The notes under the pieces were generated by a model. That model saw only the letters and a program-made list of their open reading frames with translations, was not told the origin of the DNA and searched no databases. Positions 45,550-54,140 of a stretch of DNA of 64,000 nt are shown here, in pieces (positions within the stretch are counted from its first letter, which is position 1; every line of letters starts with the position of its first letter). Source of the stretch: CAVXFS01 sp963761115 (GTDB lineage Bacteria > Pseudomonadota > Gammaproteobacteria > Burkholderiales > Gallionellaceae); the NCBI GenBank assembly GCA_963761115.1, contig CAVXFS010000003.1:434001-498000 (forward strand). The letters run 5' to 3'. A program made the position numbers and the translations under genes.

Positions 45550-47208
45550 ATGATGGAACAGGACGAATCAATCAATATCCCTTTTTTGTGCTTGAACTGG
45601 CGCAGTCTGTTGATGGTCATGATTGCCGTGGCGGGAGTCTTGACCCATGCATGGCTGGGGCAGTCGGGAACCGAACTGAAAAGCATGCACGCCCTGGGAA
45701 GTGATGATGCTTTCATATCGTACCGATACGCGAAAAATCTGTTTGCCGGACATGGCTTGGTCTTCAATCCAGGGGAAAGGGTAGAGGGCTATTCAAATCT
45801 TTTATATACGCTGCTGATAACCCCCGTTTTTTTTTGGTCCGCAGATTGGGTATATCAGTACAGCGTCCTGCTTAATTGCCTGCTTCTGGCCTTCACCCTG
45901 TGTATTTTTTATGGCTATTTGACCAGGCAGTTTGGCGAGAAAAAGGCCATTTTTGGAACGCTTCTTCTGGTACTGAATCCGTGGGTTTGGGCCAATGCCG
46001 CCACCGGCCTGGAAACGATGCTGATTCTCGCGATAACAACAGGATCATGGATATTGCTGGAACGATATTTGAGTTCGAAAAACCGGAAAATAATTCCTGT
46101 CCTGCTGTTTATTTCCGCCTTGTCGATCTTTGCCAGGGTGGATGGATTCATCCTTCCTCTGGCAATCGTTGTCTATGCCATATACAGAAATGAAAGAAAA
46201 CTTGCGTTAAATCTGTTTTTGTTGGTCGTGGCGATAGGCGTTGTCTATTCGGCCTGGCGATACTATTACTACGACGATGTCATTTCAAACACCTACTACG
46301 CCAAGGTCTCCGGAGACCATTACTTGCGTATCAAGCGCGGCTTTGGCACCTTGTACGAGAACGCTGTCAGGACAGGATTCTGGGTGCCGTTATGCGTAAT
46401 CGGGCTGCAACTGGTAACGGGATTGAGACAACGCAATGTCGGCAGCCGGATAGATTTTGCAATATTCTTTATTGTCCTATGGTCAGGGTATTTTATTTAC
46501 ATCGGCGGCGATGTTTATTACGAGCGATTTATCGTGGCACTATTCCCGATGGGGATTTTCACGGCAATGTCCCTGCTGCAACCCGTGAACAATAAACTGG
46601 TCTGGTACTCGGCATTTGTTGCCATGCTGGTGATCCAGTCGGTATTCGTTCTCTCCGACGGCCGTTTCCGGTACAGCCTGAACAAATATGATTGCTGGGT
46701 TACGGCCGGCAAATTCCTGGGCATGAAGTATCCAGGCGAGACCCTGGCTGTGGATGCCGCCGGCAAGATTCCCTATTTTTCCGGGCTCAAGACGATAGAC
46801 ATGCTGGGATTGAACGACAAGCACATCGGCAAGATGGCACCCCAGGCGGCATTGTTTCGGCCCGGACACCTGAAATTCGATCCGCAATATGTGTTGTCCA
46901 GGAAACCGCAACTGATCGCTGCATGGATAGCGCCAACGATGGATCTGTACTGGGGATTGGCGAAAAGTATCTATGAGCAGGATTACACCCTGAAGTACCT
47001 GGTGAACACCAGCAGGATCGACAAGGCGGAAAATAACATCATCGACGTGGAACACCTTTCCAAGCGCGACCAGAGGTCGCTCATGCTGGACTCGTACGAC
47101 TATGCCATTCTGTACAGAAAGCCGGACACGCAAACCGCAGTTCCCGGGACGAATCGACTGTTGCCGACCCGTCAGCCCAATGGGGCGAGCGTTGCAGGCT
47201 CCAATTGA
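45550..47208 (+). CDS. GT-C fold membrane glycosyltransferase, AftB-like
   Basis: A 552-residue polytopic membrane protein with about ten helices. The first periplasmic loop carries SDDAFISYRYAKNLFAGHGLVFNPGERVEGYSNLLYTLL. The DD motif and the following pattern match GT-C enzymes using polyprenyl-phosphate sugars and are especially close to mycobacterial AftB-type arabinofuranosyltransferases. A soluble C-terminal domain (about 385-552) follows the helices. It likely adds a sugar to a surface glycan on the periplasmic side. It is 14 bp after the TonB-like gene and just upstream of the metX riboswitch. Donor and acceptor are unknown. Confidence 0.75.
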   Translation: MMEQDESINIPFLCLNWRSLLMVMIAVAGVLTHAWLGQSGTELKSMHALGSDDAFISYRYAKNLFAGHGLVFNPGERVEGYSNLLYTLLITPVFFWSADWVYQYSVLLNCLLLAFTLCIFYGYLTRQFGEKKAIFGTLLLVLNPWVWANAATGLETMLILAITTGSWILLERYLSSKNRKIIPVLLFISALSIFARVDGFILPLAIVVYAIYRNERKLALNLFLLVVAIGVVYSAWRYYYYDDVISNTYYAKVSGDHYLRIKRGFGTLYENAVRTGFWVPLCVIGLQLVTGLRQRNVGSRIDFAIFFIVLWSGYFIYIGGDVYYERFIVALFPMGIFTAMSLLQPVNNKLVWYSAFVAMLVIQSVFVLSDGRFRYSLNKYDCWVTAGKFLGMKYPGETLAVDAAGKIPYFSGLKTIDMLGLNDKHIGKMAPQAALFRPGHLKFDPQYVLSRKPQLIAAWIAPTMDLYWGLAKSIYEQDYTLKYLVNTSRIDKAENNIIDVEHLSKRDQRSLMLDSYDYAILYRKPDTQTAVPGTNRLLPTRQPNGASVAGSN

Positions 47209-47235
47209 CAGATTCCGGTAAAACCCGGAAACTTC

Positions 47236-47290
47236 GCCTCGTGCCGATTTGATCTCAGCTTGCGGGGCACGTAAAACATACCAGCTAAAG
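47236..47290 (+). promoter_or_regulatory. SAM-II-like riboswitch upstream of metX
   Basis: P1 is CGTGCC (47240-47245) with GGCACG (47266-47271). The loop begins GATTTG and contains GCTTGCGG. After P1 comes GTAAAACATACCAGCTAAAG. These are the conserved blocks of the SAM-II (metA) aptamer: GATTTG, CTTGC, CACGTAAA and AGCTAAA at the 3' pseudoknot. It lies about 55 bp before metX, a standard target. The identification is by motif recognition; a covariance search was not possible. Confidence 0.8.
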
Positions 47291-47295
47291 CGTTC

Positions 47296-47330
47296 AACCC
47301 GTTTTGGCGCAAGCTGGACGGGTTTTGTGT
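47296..47330 (+). terminator. Riboswitch-controlled terminator before metX
   Basis: AACCCGT (47296-47302) pairs perfectly with ACGGGTT (47318-47324), followed by a T-rich run. The aptamer's 3' segment CCAGCT (47281-47286), helped by GCG (47290-47292 region), can instead pair with CGCAAGCTGG (47308-47317), trapping the terminator's 5' arm. The two folds exclude each other, so SAM binding should favour termination. Confidence 0.7.
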
Positions 47331-47344
47331 TTTTGGAGTCTCTT

Positions 47345-48478
47345 GTGAATGATTCAGTAGGCATCGTCAGCGCCCGGCGCGCCGTCTTCGACACCCCGCT
47401 CACTTTCAGCAGCGGCGCGGTGTTGCCGCGCTACGAGCTGGTGTACGAAACATATGGCACATTGAACGCCGACAGATCCAACGCGGTGCTGGTGTGTCAT
47501 GCGCTGTCCGGACATCACCATGTGGCAGGTCACTACGCCGATGAGCCGAAGAACGTCGGCTGGTGGGACACCATGATCGGACCGGGCAAGCCGGTGGATA
47601 CCAACAGGTTCTATGTCATCGGCGTGAACAATCTGGGTGGATGCCACGGTTCCACCGGGCCCGCCAGCATCAATCCCGATACCGGCAAACCTTACGGCGC
47701 GAGTTTTCCGGTGGTGACGGTCGAGGACTGGGTAGTGGCGCAGGCGCGTCTTGCCGACCAGCTTGGTATCGGACAATTCGCTGCCGTGATGGGCGGCAGC
47801 CTGGGAGGAATGCAGGCGTTGCAATGGTCGCTGTCCTATCCGGAGCGCATTCGCCATGCGCTGGTGATCGCTGCGGCGCCGCGGCTGACGGCGGAGAACA
47901 TCGCGTTCAACGACGTGGCGCGCAATGCCATCCTGACCGACCCGGATTTTCACGGCGGCAATTATTACGAGCACGGTGTGCTGCCGAAACGCGGGCTGCG
48001 CCTGGCACGCATGCTCGGGCACATCACCTATCTTTCCGACGACGCGATGGCGGACAAGTTCGGCCGCAGCCTGCGCTCGGGCAAACTTGGCTATACCTAC
48101 GAGATCGAGTTCGAGATCGAATCCTACCTGCGTTATCAGGGCGACAAGTTCGCGGCCTATTTTGACGCCAATACCTATCTGCTGATGACCAAGGCGCTGG
48201 ATTATTTCGACCCGGCACGCCAGTACGATGACGACCTGAACAAGGCATTTGCCGCCGCGCGCGCGAAATTTCTGGTGCTGTCGTTCACCACCGACTGGCG
48301 CTTCGCGCCGGAGCGATCACGCGCCATCGTCAAGGCGCTGCTGCATAATCGCCGCAACGTCAGCTATGGCGAGATCAATTCCACGCACGGGCATGATTCG
48401 TTCCTGATGCAGCATGCACATTACCACGCTGTGATGCGCGCCTATTTTGACGGGATAGCCGGGGAGTTTTCAGCATGA
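47345..48478 (+). CDS. metX: Homoserine O-acyltransferase
   Basis: A 377-residue alpha/beta-hydrolase-fold enzyme that O-acylates homoserine for methionine synthesis. GTG 47345 follows GGAGTC (47335-47340). The nucleophile Ser is in MGGSLGGMQALQW, the acid in LSFTTDWRFAPERS and the His in INSTHGHDSFLM. Many proteobacterial MetX use succinyl-CoA rather than acetyl-CoA, and the acyl donor is not decided here. Its stop overlaps metW, and a SAM-II-like riboswitch precedes it. Confidence 0.95.
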   Translation: MNDSVGIVSARRAVFDTPLTFSSGAVLPRYELVYETYGTLNADRSNAVLVCHALSGHHHVAGHYADEPKNVGWWDTMIGPGKPVDTNRFYVIGVNNLGGCHGSTGPASINPDTGKPYGASFPVVTVEDWVVAQARLADQLGIGQFAAVMGGSLGGMQALQWSLSYPERIRHALVIAAAPRLTAENIAFNDVARNAILTDPDFHGGNYYEHGVLPKRGLRLARMLGHITYLSDDAMADKFGRSLRSGKLGYTYEIEFEIESYLRYQGDKFAAYFDANTYLLMTKALDYFDPARQYDDDLNKAFAAARAKFLVLSFTTDWRFAPERSRAIVKALLHNRRNVSYGEINSTHGHDSFLMQHAHYHAVMRAYFDGIAGEFSA

Positions 48479-49089
48479 GCGCGCACGATCCGGCCGAACT
48501 TGCCGCCGCCCGCCCGGACTTTGCCGCCATTGCGGCATGGATCCCGCAGGGTGCGTCGGTGCTCGATCTCGGTTGTGGTGACGGCAGCCTGCTGCGCTAC
48601 CTGAAGGACACGCGCAAGGCGCGCGGCTACGGCGTGGAGATCAGCGACCCCAACATCGTTGCCTGCATCAGGAATGGCGTGAACGTGATCCAGGGCAACC
48701 TGGAATCCGGCCTGTCCGGGTTCGAAACCAATGCATTCGACTATGTCATCCTGTCGCAGACCCTGCAGGCCATGCGCCACACCGAGGCGCTGATGAAGGA
48801 GATCCTGCGTGTGGGACGAGAGGGTATCGTCAGCTTTCCCAATTTCGGCTTCTGGAAGAACCGCCTCAATGTGATACGCGGCATGATGCCGGTTTCCGAG
48901 GATCTGCCCTATCAATGGTTCGACACGCCCAACGTCCACCTGTGCACGCTGCACGACTTCGAGACATTCTGCGGCGAACAAGGGGTGCGAATACTCGAGC
49001 GCCGTGTGATGACTGCAGGACGTGCAATCAGCGTGCTGCCCAACCTGTTTGGCGGTATGGCGGTGTACCGATTCAGGCGTGAGGAATAA
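48475..49089 (+). CDS. metW: Methionine biosynthesis protein MetW
   Basis: A 204-residue methyltransferase-like protein required with MetX for homoserine acylation in many proteobacteria. The SAM motif SVLDLGCGDGSLLRYLKD, then VNVIQGNLESGLSGFETNAFDYVILSQTLQAMRHTEALMKEILRVGREGIVSFPNFGFWKNRLNVIRGMMPVSEDLPYQWFDTPNVHLCTLHDFE, are diagnostic. It overlaps metX by four bases, giving a coupled operon under the riboswitch. Confidence 0.95.
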   Translation: MSAHDPAELAAARPDFAAIAAWIPQGASVLDLGCGDGSLLRYLKDTRKARGYGVEISDPNIVACIRNGVNVIQGNLESGLSGFETNAFDYVILSQTLQAMRHTEALMKEILRVGREGIVSFPNFGFWKNRLNVIRGMMPVSEDLPYQWFDTPNVHLCTLHDFETFCGEQGVRILERRVMTAGRAISVLPNLFGGMAVYRFRREE

Positions 49090-49148
49090 TACTTGAACTA
49101 CGGGCAGTCGTGCAGGATGGGTGTCTGTTGCGGGGAGGCGCAGCCCGA

Positions 49149-50015
49149 TTATTGTTCAAGCATCACCACATATTCAATAACACTTCCAATCAGGCTGCCG
49201 TTGGCATATTCGAAAGCAATCTTGCCGTTGCCGTTCAATACGGTCTGATCCCGCAACAACAAGATCGGCTTGCCTGAAGCAGGGAAAATATACGTTCCAT
49301 TTGTGGATTGATCCGATAACACAGCCTTGCCATTGCGCATGATGATGTGGACATGGTGGCGCGATACGACATCTTCCTTGATCACTATGTCATTGCTTGA
49401 TTCCCGGCCAATGGAAATCGTGTCCCCTTCGCGCTGGATGATCCGCTTCACCTCGTCGAATTGAATGATGAGAGCCGGATAACTATGCGGCGAGGTTTGC
49501 GATTGCGAGGTTCGTGACGGCGATTTTTGAACCTCGGATTCTCTCCAGCGGAATTCCCAGACCGGTGTCGAATGCACATTGATGCGTACGCTGGGCAAAA
49601 CTCTAACCTTGAATGGAGAGGGTGCCGGAATCATTTTTTCGACTTCATCCGTGATAAGGACCTGGTGTGGCCGGGCCAGTTCAGCCAATTGTGACCAGTC
49701 ATCCAGCAAACGCATCTCTTCGATGGTGCACAATCCCGCTTTTACACTGAATTGCCATGCCTCGGGAAAAGTTCCGGATTCGACCGCCCACATGATGGCG
49801 GCCGCCCCGTTCAGGGCATTGTCAAAATCAGAATAATGGCACATGAAATCCTCGCCCTCCGACTTTACTACTTCGCCATAGTAGGCTTCGGCGGTAGCGG
49901 CCATTTCCCGCTGCATCGAGGCAAGGACGCGCTGCCCCTGCTGCTCGTCCAGATTCTCCTGCGCCACTACATTGCTGACAATGGTCATATAAAGTACAAA
50001 GTTTGAATTTGTCAT
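49149..50015 (-). CDS. Degenerate cyclase-homology domain protein with C-terminal FHA domain
   Basis: A 288-residue cytoplasmic protein. The N-terminal half (about 1-160) has the outline of a class III nucleotide-cyclase domain (SEGEDFMCHYSDFDNALNGAAAIMWAVESG), but the usual GDG and metal-binding aspartates are missing, so it is probably not catalytic. The C-terminal half (about 185-280) is an FHA phosphothreonine-binding domain: ISIGRESSNDIVIKEDVVSRHHVHIIMRNGKAVLSDQSTNGTYI. Its start overlaps the kinase stop by four bases (ATGA). It is therefore a likely substrate or docking partner of that kinase. The output is unknown. Confidence 0.82.
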   Translation of the reverse strand: MTNSNFVLYMTIVSNVVAQENLDEQQGQRVLASMQREMAATAEAYYGEVVKSEGEDFMCHYSDFDNALNGAAAIMWAVESGTFPEAWQFSVKAGLCTIEEMRLLDDWSQLAELARPHQVLITDEVEKMIPAPSPFKVRVLPSVRINVHSTPVWEFRWRESEVQKSPSRTSQSQTSPHSYPALIIQFDEVKRIIQREGDTISIGRESSNDIVIKEDVVSRHHVHIIMRNGKAVLSDQSTNGTYIFPASGKPILLLRDQTVLNGNGKIAFEYANGSLIGSVIEYVVMLEQ

Positions 50016-51139
50016 GTCAGATGAATGCTTTTGAGATCACTGATCAATTCCCCGCAACCCGGATACCGGTCGCCGGGTTGTTTCGCCAATAGCCTGTCTA
50101 TCACGGGCTGGAAGGACGCCAGGCCGGCAGGAAGTTGAGGGATCGGTTTTTTAATATGGGCGTCGAAGATTTCCTGATAATTCGCTCCCCGGAATGGCCT
50201 TTTGCCGACCAGCATTTCATACAGCATGATGCCCATGCTGTATAGATCGCTTTGTATGGAGGGACTGTTGCCGCTTAACAGTTCCGGCGCCAGATAGGAC
50301 GGTGTCCCGACGATGTGGCCGGAAAAGGTCAAGCCCGCAGACGCGCCAACAAGTTTTGCAATTCCGAAATCCGTGATAACCGCTGTCTCATCCAGGCGGA
50401 ACAGGATGTTGTCAGGCTTGATATCGCGGTGGATTATTCTGGCATCGTGAATCACGGCAAGACCAGATGCGATCTGCAGTATGTAGGAGATCGCGGCAGC
50501 CAGCGGGACGCCCTTCTTGATGCGTGCGGATAACGTTCCTCCCGCCAGATATTCCATGGTGATGAAAGTCGTATTAAGGGTATAGCCCCGATCGATGGTT
50601 TTTATCACGTGGGGCGTATCAAGACGCGACATCAGGGTGAATTCCTGAATCAACAATTTCGTCGAGTTGCGGTCGGTGCTGTGTGAGTGATCCATGATCT
50701 TGACCACCACCTTGTCATTATTGTTGCTCTGTTCAGCCAGCAATATATCGGCAGATCCGCCGCTGGCAAGATATGAAATTACGCGGTATCCCAATGCATC
50801 CAGAGTGGTGCGAAGATCATGTTCCTCAAACGAGGACTTTAATAATTGACCCTGCCTGACGTCTACGTTTTGCTTGCTCTGCGCAGTTGCGTTTGAATTG
50901 GCGCGGGTGATTTCCGGCTTGTCTCTTTTGTCTACGGCAAATCTATGCGTCGGATCCCGAGTGGCGTCGAGGCGGATGTTTACCGTGCTGTTGGGCTGGG
51001 TCAGTTCACCCAAAGTGGGTTGGGTCCGTTCATGGGCGGGGTTGCTCGGGGCGGCCTTGTCCCTGCCGCTGGGCTGTGTGTCCTCCTGCGCAGCAATAGT
51101 GCCGGGTATATGGGGGGGGTGATCCAATGGTGCAGCCAT
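50012..51139 (-). CDS. Hanks-type serine/threonine protein kinase
   Basis: A 375-residue protein. An unusual N-terminal extension (about 1-105) is polar and rich in Pro, Thr and Asn. The kinase domain (about 115-375) has a glycine loop (LASGGSADILL), the ATP lysine in VVVKIMD, HRDIKPDN with the catalytic Asp, DFGIAKL, and GTPSYLAPELL. All catalytic residues are present. There is no transmembrane segment or PASTA domain, so it is cytosolic. It overlaps the FHA gene downstream and follows the roadblock gene by 118 bp. Thr-rich motifs in the extension (TQPTLGELTQP) could be autophosphorylation sites for the FHA partner. Confidence 0.9.
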   Translation of the reverse strand: MAAPLDHPPHIPGTIAAQEDTQPSGRDKAAPSNPAHERTQPTLGELTQPNSTVNIRLDATRDPTHRFAVDKRDKPEITRANSNATAQSKQNVDVRQGQLLKSSFEEHDLRTTLDALGYRVISYLASGGSADILLAEQSNNNDKVVVKIMDHSHSTDRNSTKLLIQEFTLMSRLDTPHVIKTIDRGYTLNTTFITMEYLAGGTLSARIKKGVPLAAAISYILQIASGLAVIHDARIIHRDIKPDNILFRLDETAVITDFGIAKLVGASAGLTFSGHIVGTPSYLAPELLSGNSPSIQSDLYSMGIMLYEMLVGKRPFRGANYQEIFDAHIKKPIPQLPAGLASFQPVIDRLLAKQPGDRYPGCGELISDLKSIHLT

Positions 51140-51257
51140 AATCTATGCCTTTTGCCGGTTTCCCCCGGTATTGCATGCTAGAGACTCCGCTTGACCTGAA
51201 AATAGAGGGGAATCCATTTCGCCTATTTATCGCACAGTATCAGTGATGCCCAGCTTG

Positions 51258-51665
51258 TCAGGGGCACAGGGCAGATATGGAGGGCAAGTTGATGCGCAAT
51301 GCGTTCCATCCCATCCCGAGATTGGTTGTGTTGTCGGTAATCAGAATAACCAGGCAGTCCGGCTTGTCCTTGAGGGAAACCATGAAATGGTAGGTTTTGT
51401 CTGTGGTCATTTGAATTTCCTTGATGGAATTCTGGACTTTAGTGCCGCGTGTGGAAGACAACAACTGCTCAACCGCCATTACGGTTTTCCCCCTGAACAT
51501 GTCTACTGCCGATGCTGCCACCGCATCCAGGAACGAATGGGTAAAGTACGGCACTTTGTGGGCAACGCCAAGAAGCAAACCGGTGTTCAGGTCAACAACA
51601 GCACACCCCAGCGCACCATCAACAATGCTGATGACTTCATCGCAAACGTCATTGATACTGGTCAT
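51258..51665 (-). CDS. Roadblock/LC7-like domain protein
   Basis: A 135-residue protein with a single alpha/beta domain that resembles the roadblock/LC7 (MglB-like) fold: INDVCDEVISIVDGALGCAVVDLNTGLLLGVAH, then a helix with AVAASAVDMFRGKTVMAVEQLL, then YHFMVSLKDKPDCLVILITDNTTNLGMGWNALRINLPSI. Such proteins regulate small GTPases or form dimeric scaffolds. It is the first gene of a minus-strand cluster with the kinase and FHA protein and has a strong promoter. No MglA-like GTPase is visible in the window. The fold call is moderate. Confidence 0.65.
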   Translation of the reverse strand: MTSINDVCDEVISIVDGALGCAVVDLNTGLLLGVAHKVPYFTHSFLDAVAASAVDMFRGKTVMAVEQLLSSTRGTKVQNSIKEIQMTTDKTYHFMVSLKDKPDCLVILITDNTTNLGMGWNALRINLPSISALCP

Positions 51666-51743
51666 TACGGATTCTCCGAATAGGGGTTATATGTGGTGCG
51701 GCTTGCTGGGACCACAAATTTGTAATATCAAATCCAGCCTGAC

Positions 51744-51772
51744 ATTATAGGCGCTGCAGTATTTGGTGTTAA
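51744..51772 (-). promoter_or_regulatory. Sigma70-type promoter of the roadblock/kinase/FHA cluster
   Basis: Read on the minus strand, TTAACA (51772-51767), a 17-bp spacer and a perfect TATAAT (51749-51744) lie about 80 bp before the roadblock start at 51665. The stretch 51666-51929 holds no gene I can support; it contains this promoter only. Confidence 0.65.
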
Positions 51773-51929
51773 GACTGGGCTTGGTTCTACCATACGGGTT
51801 TTGTTTAGGCAAGCCATTCGGCCTGAGTTGGACTGTTTTCTTCTGGTGGCGTTCATAACGGCCTGTGGGGTTCTGGTATACCGCAGCACTTTTATCATGT
51901 ACCCGCAGGCGGTTATGCAGGCCGAGAGG

Positions 51930-52667
51930 CTAGCTGAAATCTCCCCATAGCGTTTGTAATGCAGCAATGCCTGCCATTGCGGCCGTTTCGGTGCGCAGTA
52001 TGCGTTTGCCCAAACGGATCGGGGTGAATCCGGCAAGATGGGCGATCTTGCTTTCATCTTCAGTGAAACCGCCCTCGGGGCCCACCAGCAAAATGACGTT
52101 GCCAACCGGGGGAGCCTGTTTGTGCAATGCAACCGATCCCTCGGGCTGCAATATGTATTTGGTGCATGCGGTATCACGCGTGTTCGCCATCCACGTGGCG
52201 AATTCCTGAGGCCCATGCACCACGGGCAGAATATTGCGCCCGCACTGTTCGCAGGCGGCAATTGCGATGCTGCGCCAGTGAGCGCTGCGCTTTTCGGCCC
52301 GTTCGCTGGTCAGCCTGGTCGTGCTGCGCTGGGTTTGCACCGGCTGGATTTCCGCTATGCCCAGTTCAGTGGTTTTCTGCACCACCCAGTCCATTTTTTC
52401 GCTGCTGCTCATCGCTTGTGCCAGCGTGATGCGCAAGGGGGATTCGTTTTCTGCCATGCAGGCTTGCAACTCATGCAGTACTGTGCGCTTGCCGTTGATC
52501 TCGAATATCTTGGCATCATAGGCGTTGCCCGTGCCATCGAATACCTGCACCGGGTCGTTCATGCGCAGGCGCAACACGCGGTGGGCGTGATGGGCTGCCG
52601 GTTTGGGTAATTCGAGGCGGGTGCCGTTGAGGAACGAGGATGGACAATAAAATCGCGCAGCTGCCAT
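51930..52667 (-). CDS. rsmE: 16S rRNA (uracil(1498)-N3)-methyltransferase RsmE
   Basis: A 245-residue SPOUT methyltransferase modifying U1498 in the decoding region of 16S rRNA. An N-terminal PUA-like domain (ARFYCPSSFLNGTRLELPKPAAHHAHRVLRLRMNDPVQVFDGTG) is followed by QKTTELGIAEIQPVQTQRS, the SAM-knot motif LLVGPEGGFTEDE and LGKRILRTETAAMAGIAALQ. Length is normal. It is divergent from the thioredoxin-like gene. Confidence 0.95.
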   Translation of the reverse strand: MAAARFYCPSSFLNGTRLELPKPAAHHAHRVLRLRMNDPVQVFDGTGNAYDAKIFEINGKRTVLHELQACMAENESPLRITLAQAMSSSEKMDWVVQKTTELGIAEIQPVQTQRSTTRLTSERAEKRSAHWRSIAIAACEQCGRNILPVVHGPQEFATWMANTRDTACTKYILQPEGSVALHKQAPPVGNVILLVGPEGGFTEDESKIAHLAGFTPIRLGKRILRTETAAMAGIAALQTLWGDFS

Positions 52668-52744
52668 GGTTTATGCCTGATTCGAAAGGGGCTGCATGAT
52701 AATATAACGTCTCGATCAAAAGATGTAGCCAAGGAGCAAGAAAC

Positions 52745-53302
52745 ATGGTCAGTTTACAAACTCCCATCTGCGAGTTTGGCTGGAAGGCGCGCGATTTTGA
52801 CCTGCCCGGCGTGGATGGAAAACACTACACATTGAAAAATATCAGCGGCAGCAACGGCCTGCTGGTGATGTTCATCTGCAACCATTGTCCGTACGTGAAG
52901 TCGGTGCGCGACCGCATCATTCGCGATACCCGGGAGTTGCAGCAATACGGTATCAGCAGCATCGCCATCATGTCCAACGACCCGGCCGAATATGCAGAGG
53001 ATTCGTTCGATAACATGAAGAAAGTGGCTGAAGAATTCAGTTATCCTTTTCCCTATGTGTGGGACGAGACGCAACAGGTCGCCAAGGATTACGGCGCGGT
53101 ATGCACCCCGGATTTCTTCGGCTTCAATTCCAATCTCGAACTTCAATACCGTGGCCGTCTGGATGCTTCGCGCAAGGAGGCTGTTGCGGATGCGCCGCGC
53201 GATCTGTTCGACGCAATGGTGCAAGTGGCGCAGACCGGGCAAGGGCCGTTGCAGCAAATTGCCAGCATGGGTTGTTCGATAAAATGGAAAGGCGAAGTGT
53301 GA
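52745..53302 (+). CDS. Thioredoxin-fold (AhpC/TlpA-like) protein
   Basis: A 185-residue cytoplasmic protein of the redoxin type, starting at ATG 52745 behind AAGGAGCAAG. FMICNHCPYVK-type sequence (FICNHCPYVKSV) places a CxxC at the start of the redox helix. The C-terminal half, VWDETQQVAKDYGAVCTPDFFGFNSNLELQYRGRLDASR, matches the thioredoxin-family group widely annotated as AhpC/TSA-like. There is no signal peptide. It overlaps the next gene by four bases (GTGTGA). Substrate is unknown. Confidence 0.87.
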   Translation: MVSLQTPICEFGWKARDFDLPGVDGKHYTLKNISGSNGLLVMFICNHCPYVKSVRDRIIRDTRELQQYGISSIAIMSNDPAEYAEDSFDNMKKVAEEFSYPFPYVWDETQQVAKDYGAVCTPDFFGFNSNLELQYRGRLDASRKEAVADAPRDLFDAMVQVAQTGQGPLQQIASMGCSIKWKGEV

Positions 53303-54108
53303 CGCAACCCAAAAACATGAGTGCCACACTGAAGGCGATAGTTGCGGCAGTCAAATTGGTGGCAGCGGAAGAAATCATGCCGCGTTACTTGAAGGTCGCT
53401 CACCAGCGCAAGAGCGATGGCAGCTTGTGCACGGAAGCCGACACGGCGTCACAACAGGCATTGACCAGAAAACTGCAGTCGATCATCAACCTCCCGGTTC
53501 TGGGCGAGGAGATGCCTGCGGATGAGCAGGAGGCCATTTGGCGATCCGGTTTCGAAGGCTTATGGTGCATCGACCCGATCGACGGCACATCGAATTTTGT
53601 CCACGGCCTGCCCTACTTTGCCGTATCGGTGGCGTTGCTGCGTGAGGGAAAGAGCGTGATCGGGGTGGTATATGACCCGGTGGCGGATGAGGCGTTCGCA
53701 GCAGAAAAGGGGAAGGGTACGTTCCTGAACGGCGAAAGACTGGTTGGGCGGGATACCGTGGACAAATTGGACCAGGCGCTGGCCAGCGTGGATTTGAAGC
53801 GCCTTAGCACAAATCTGGTTTCTCGATTGGCGACCCATCCGCCATACAGGTCGCAAAGGAATCTCGGCGCCAGTGCTCTCGACTGGTGTTATACGGCCAC
53901 CGGTCGTTATGACGTATACCTGCATGGCGGTCAAAAGATCTGGGACTATGCTGCCGGGACGATGATTTTGTGGGAAGCAGGGGGCCATGCAGCTTGTATC
54001 GAAAGCGATGATTTTGCGCAGGGCGATATCTGGCAACGTTCGGTGATTGCGGCCCGGGACCAGAAGTTGTTTGATGAATGGAAGTCATGGGTGCGGGCGC
54101 AGCAGTAG
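53299..54108 (+). CDS. Inositol monophosphatase family protein (SuhB/HisN-like)
   Basis: A 269-residue Mg-dependent phosphatase. The start is GTG 53299, overlapping the previous stop; ATG 53317 is equally possible. The metal-site motifs are VLGEEMP, WCIDPIDGTSNFVHGLPYFAVSVALL and WDYAAGTMILWEAGG. The HQRKSDGSLCTEADTASQQAL segment is also typical. It may act on inositol phosphate, histidinol phosphate or PAP; sequence alone does not decide. It is co-directional with trkA, 32 bp downstream. Confidence 0.88.
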   Translation: MTQPKNMSATLKAIVAAVKLVAAEEIMPRYLKVAHQRKSDGSLCTEADTASQQALTRKLQSIINLPVLGEEMPADEQEAIWRSGFEGLWCIDPIDGTSNFVHGLPYFAVSVALLREGKSVIGVVYDPVADEAFAAEKGKGTFLNGERLVGRDTVDKLDQALASVDLKRLSTNLVSRLATHPPYRSQRNLGASALDWCYTATGRYDVYLHGGQKIWDYAAGTMILWEAGGHAACIESDDFAQGDIWQRSVIAARDQKLFDEWKSWVRAQQ

Positions 54109-54140
54109 CGGCGGTCCGGCCTGCCTGAAAGGCGGTTGCT

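Noticed and set aside
50874..51181. Short plus-strand open frames opposite the kinase N-terminal extension.
   Set aside because: They are antisense to the kinase gene and have no Shine-Dalgarno or recognisable content.
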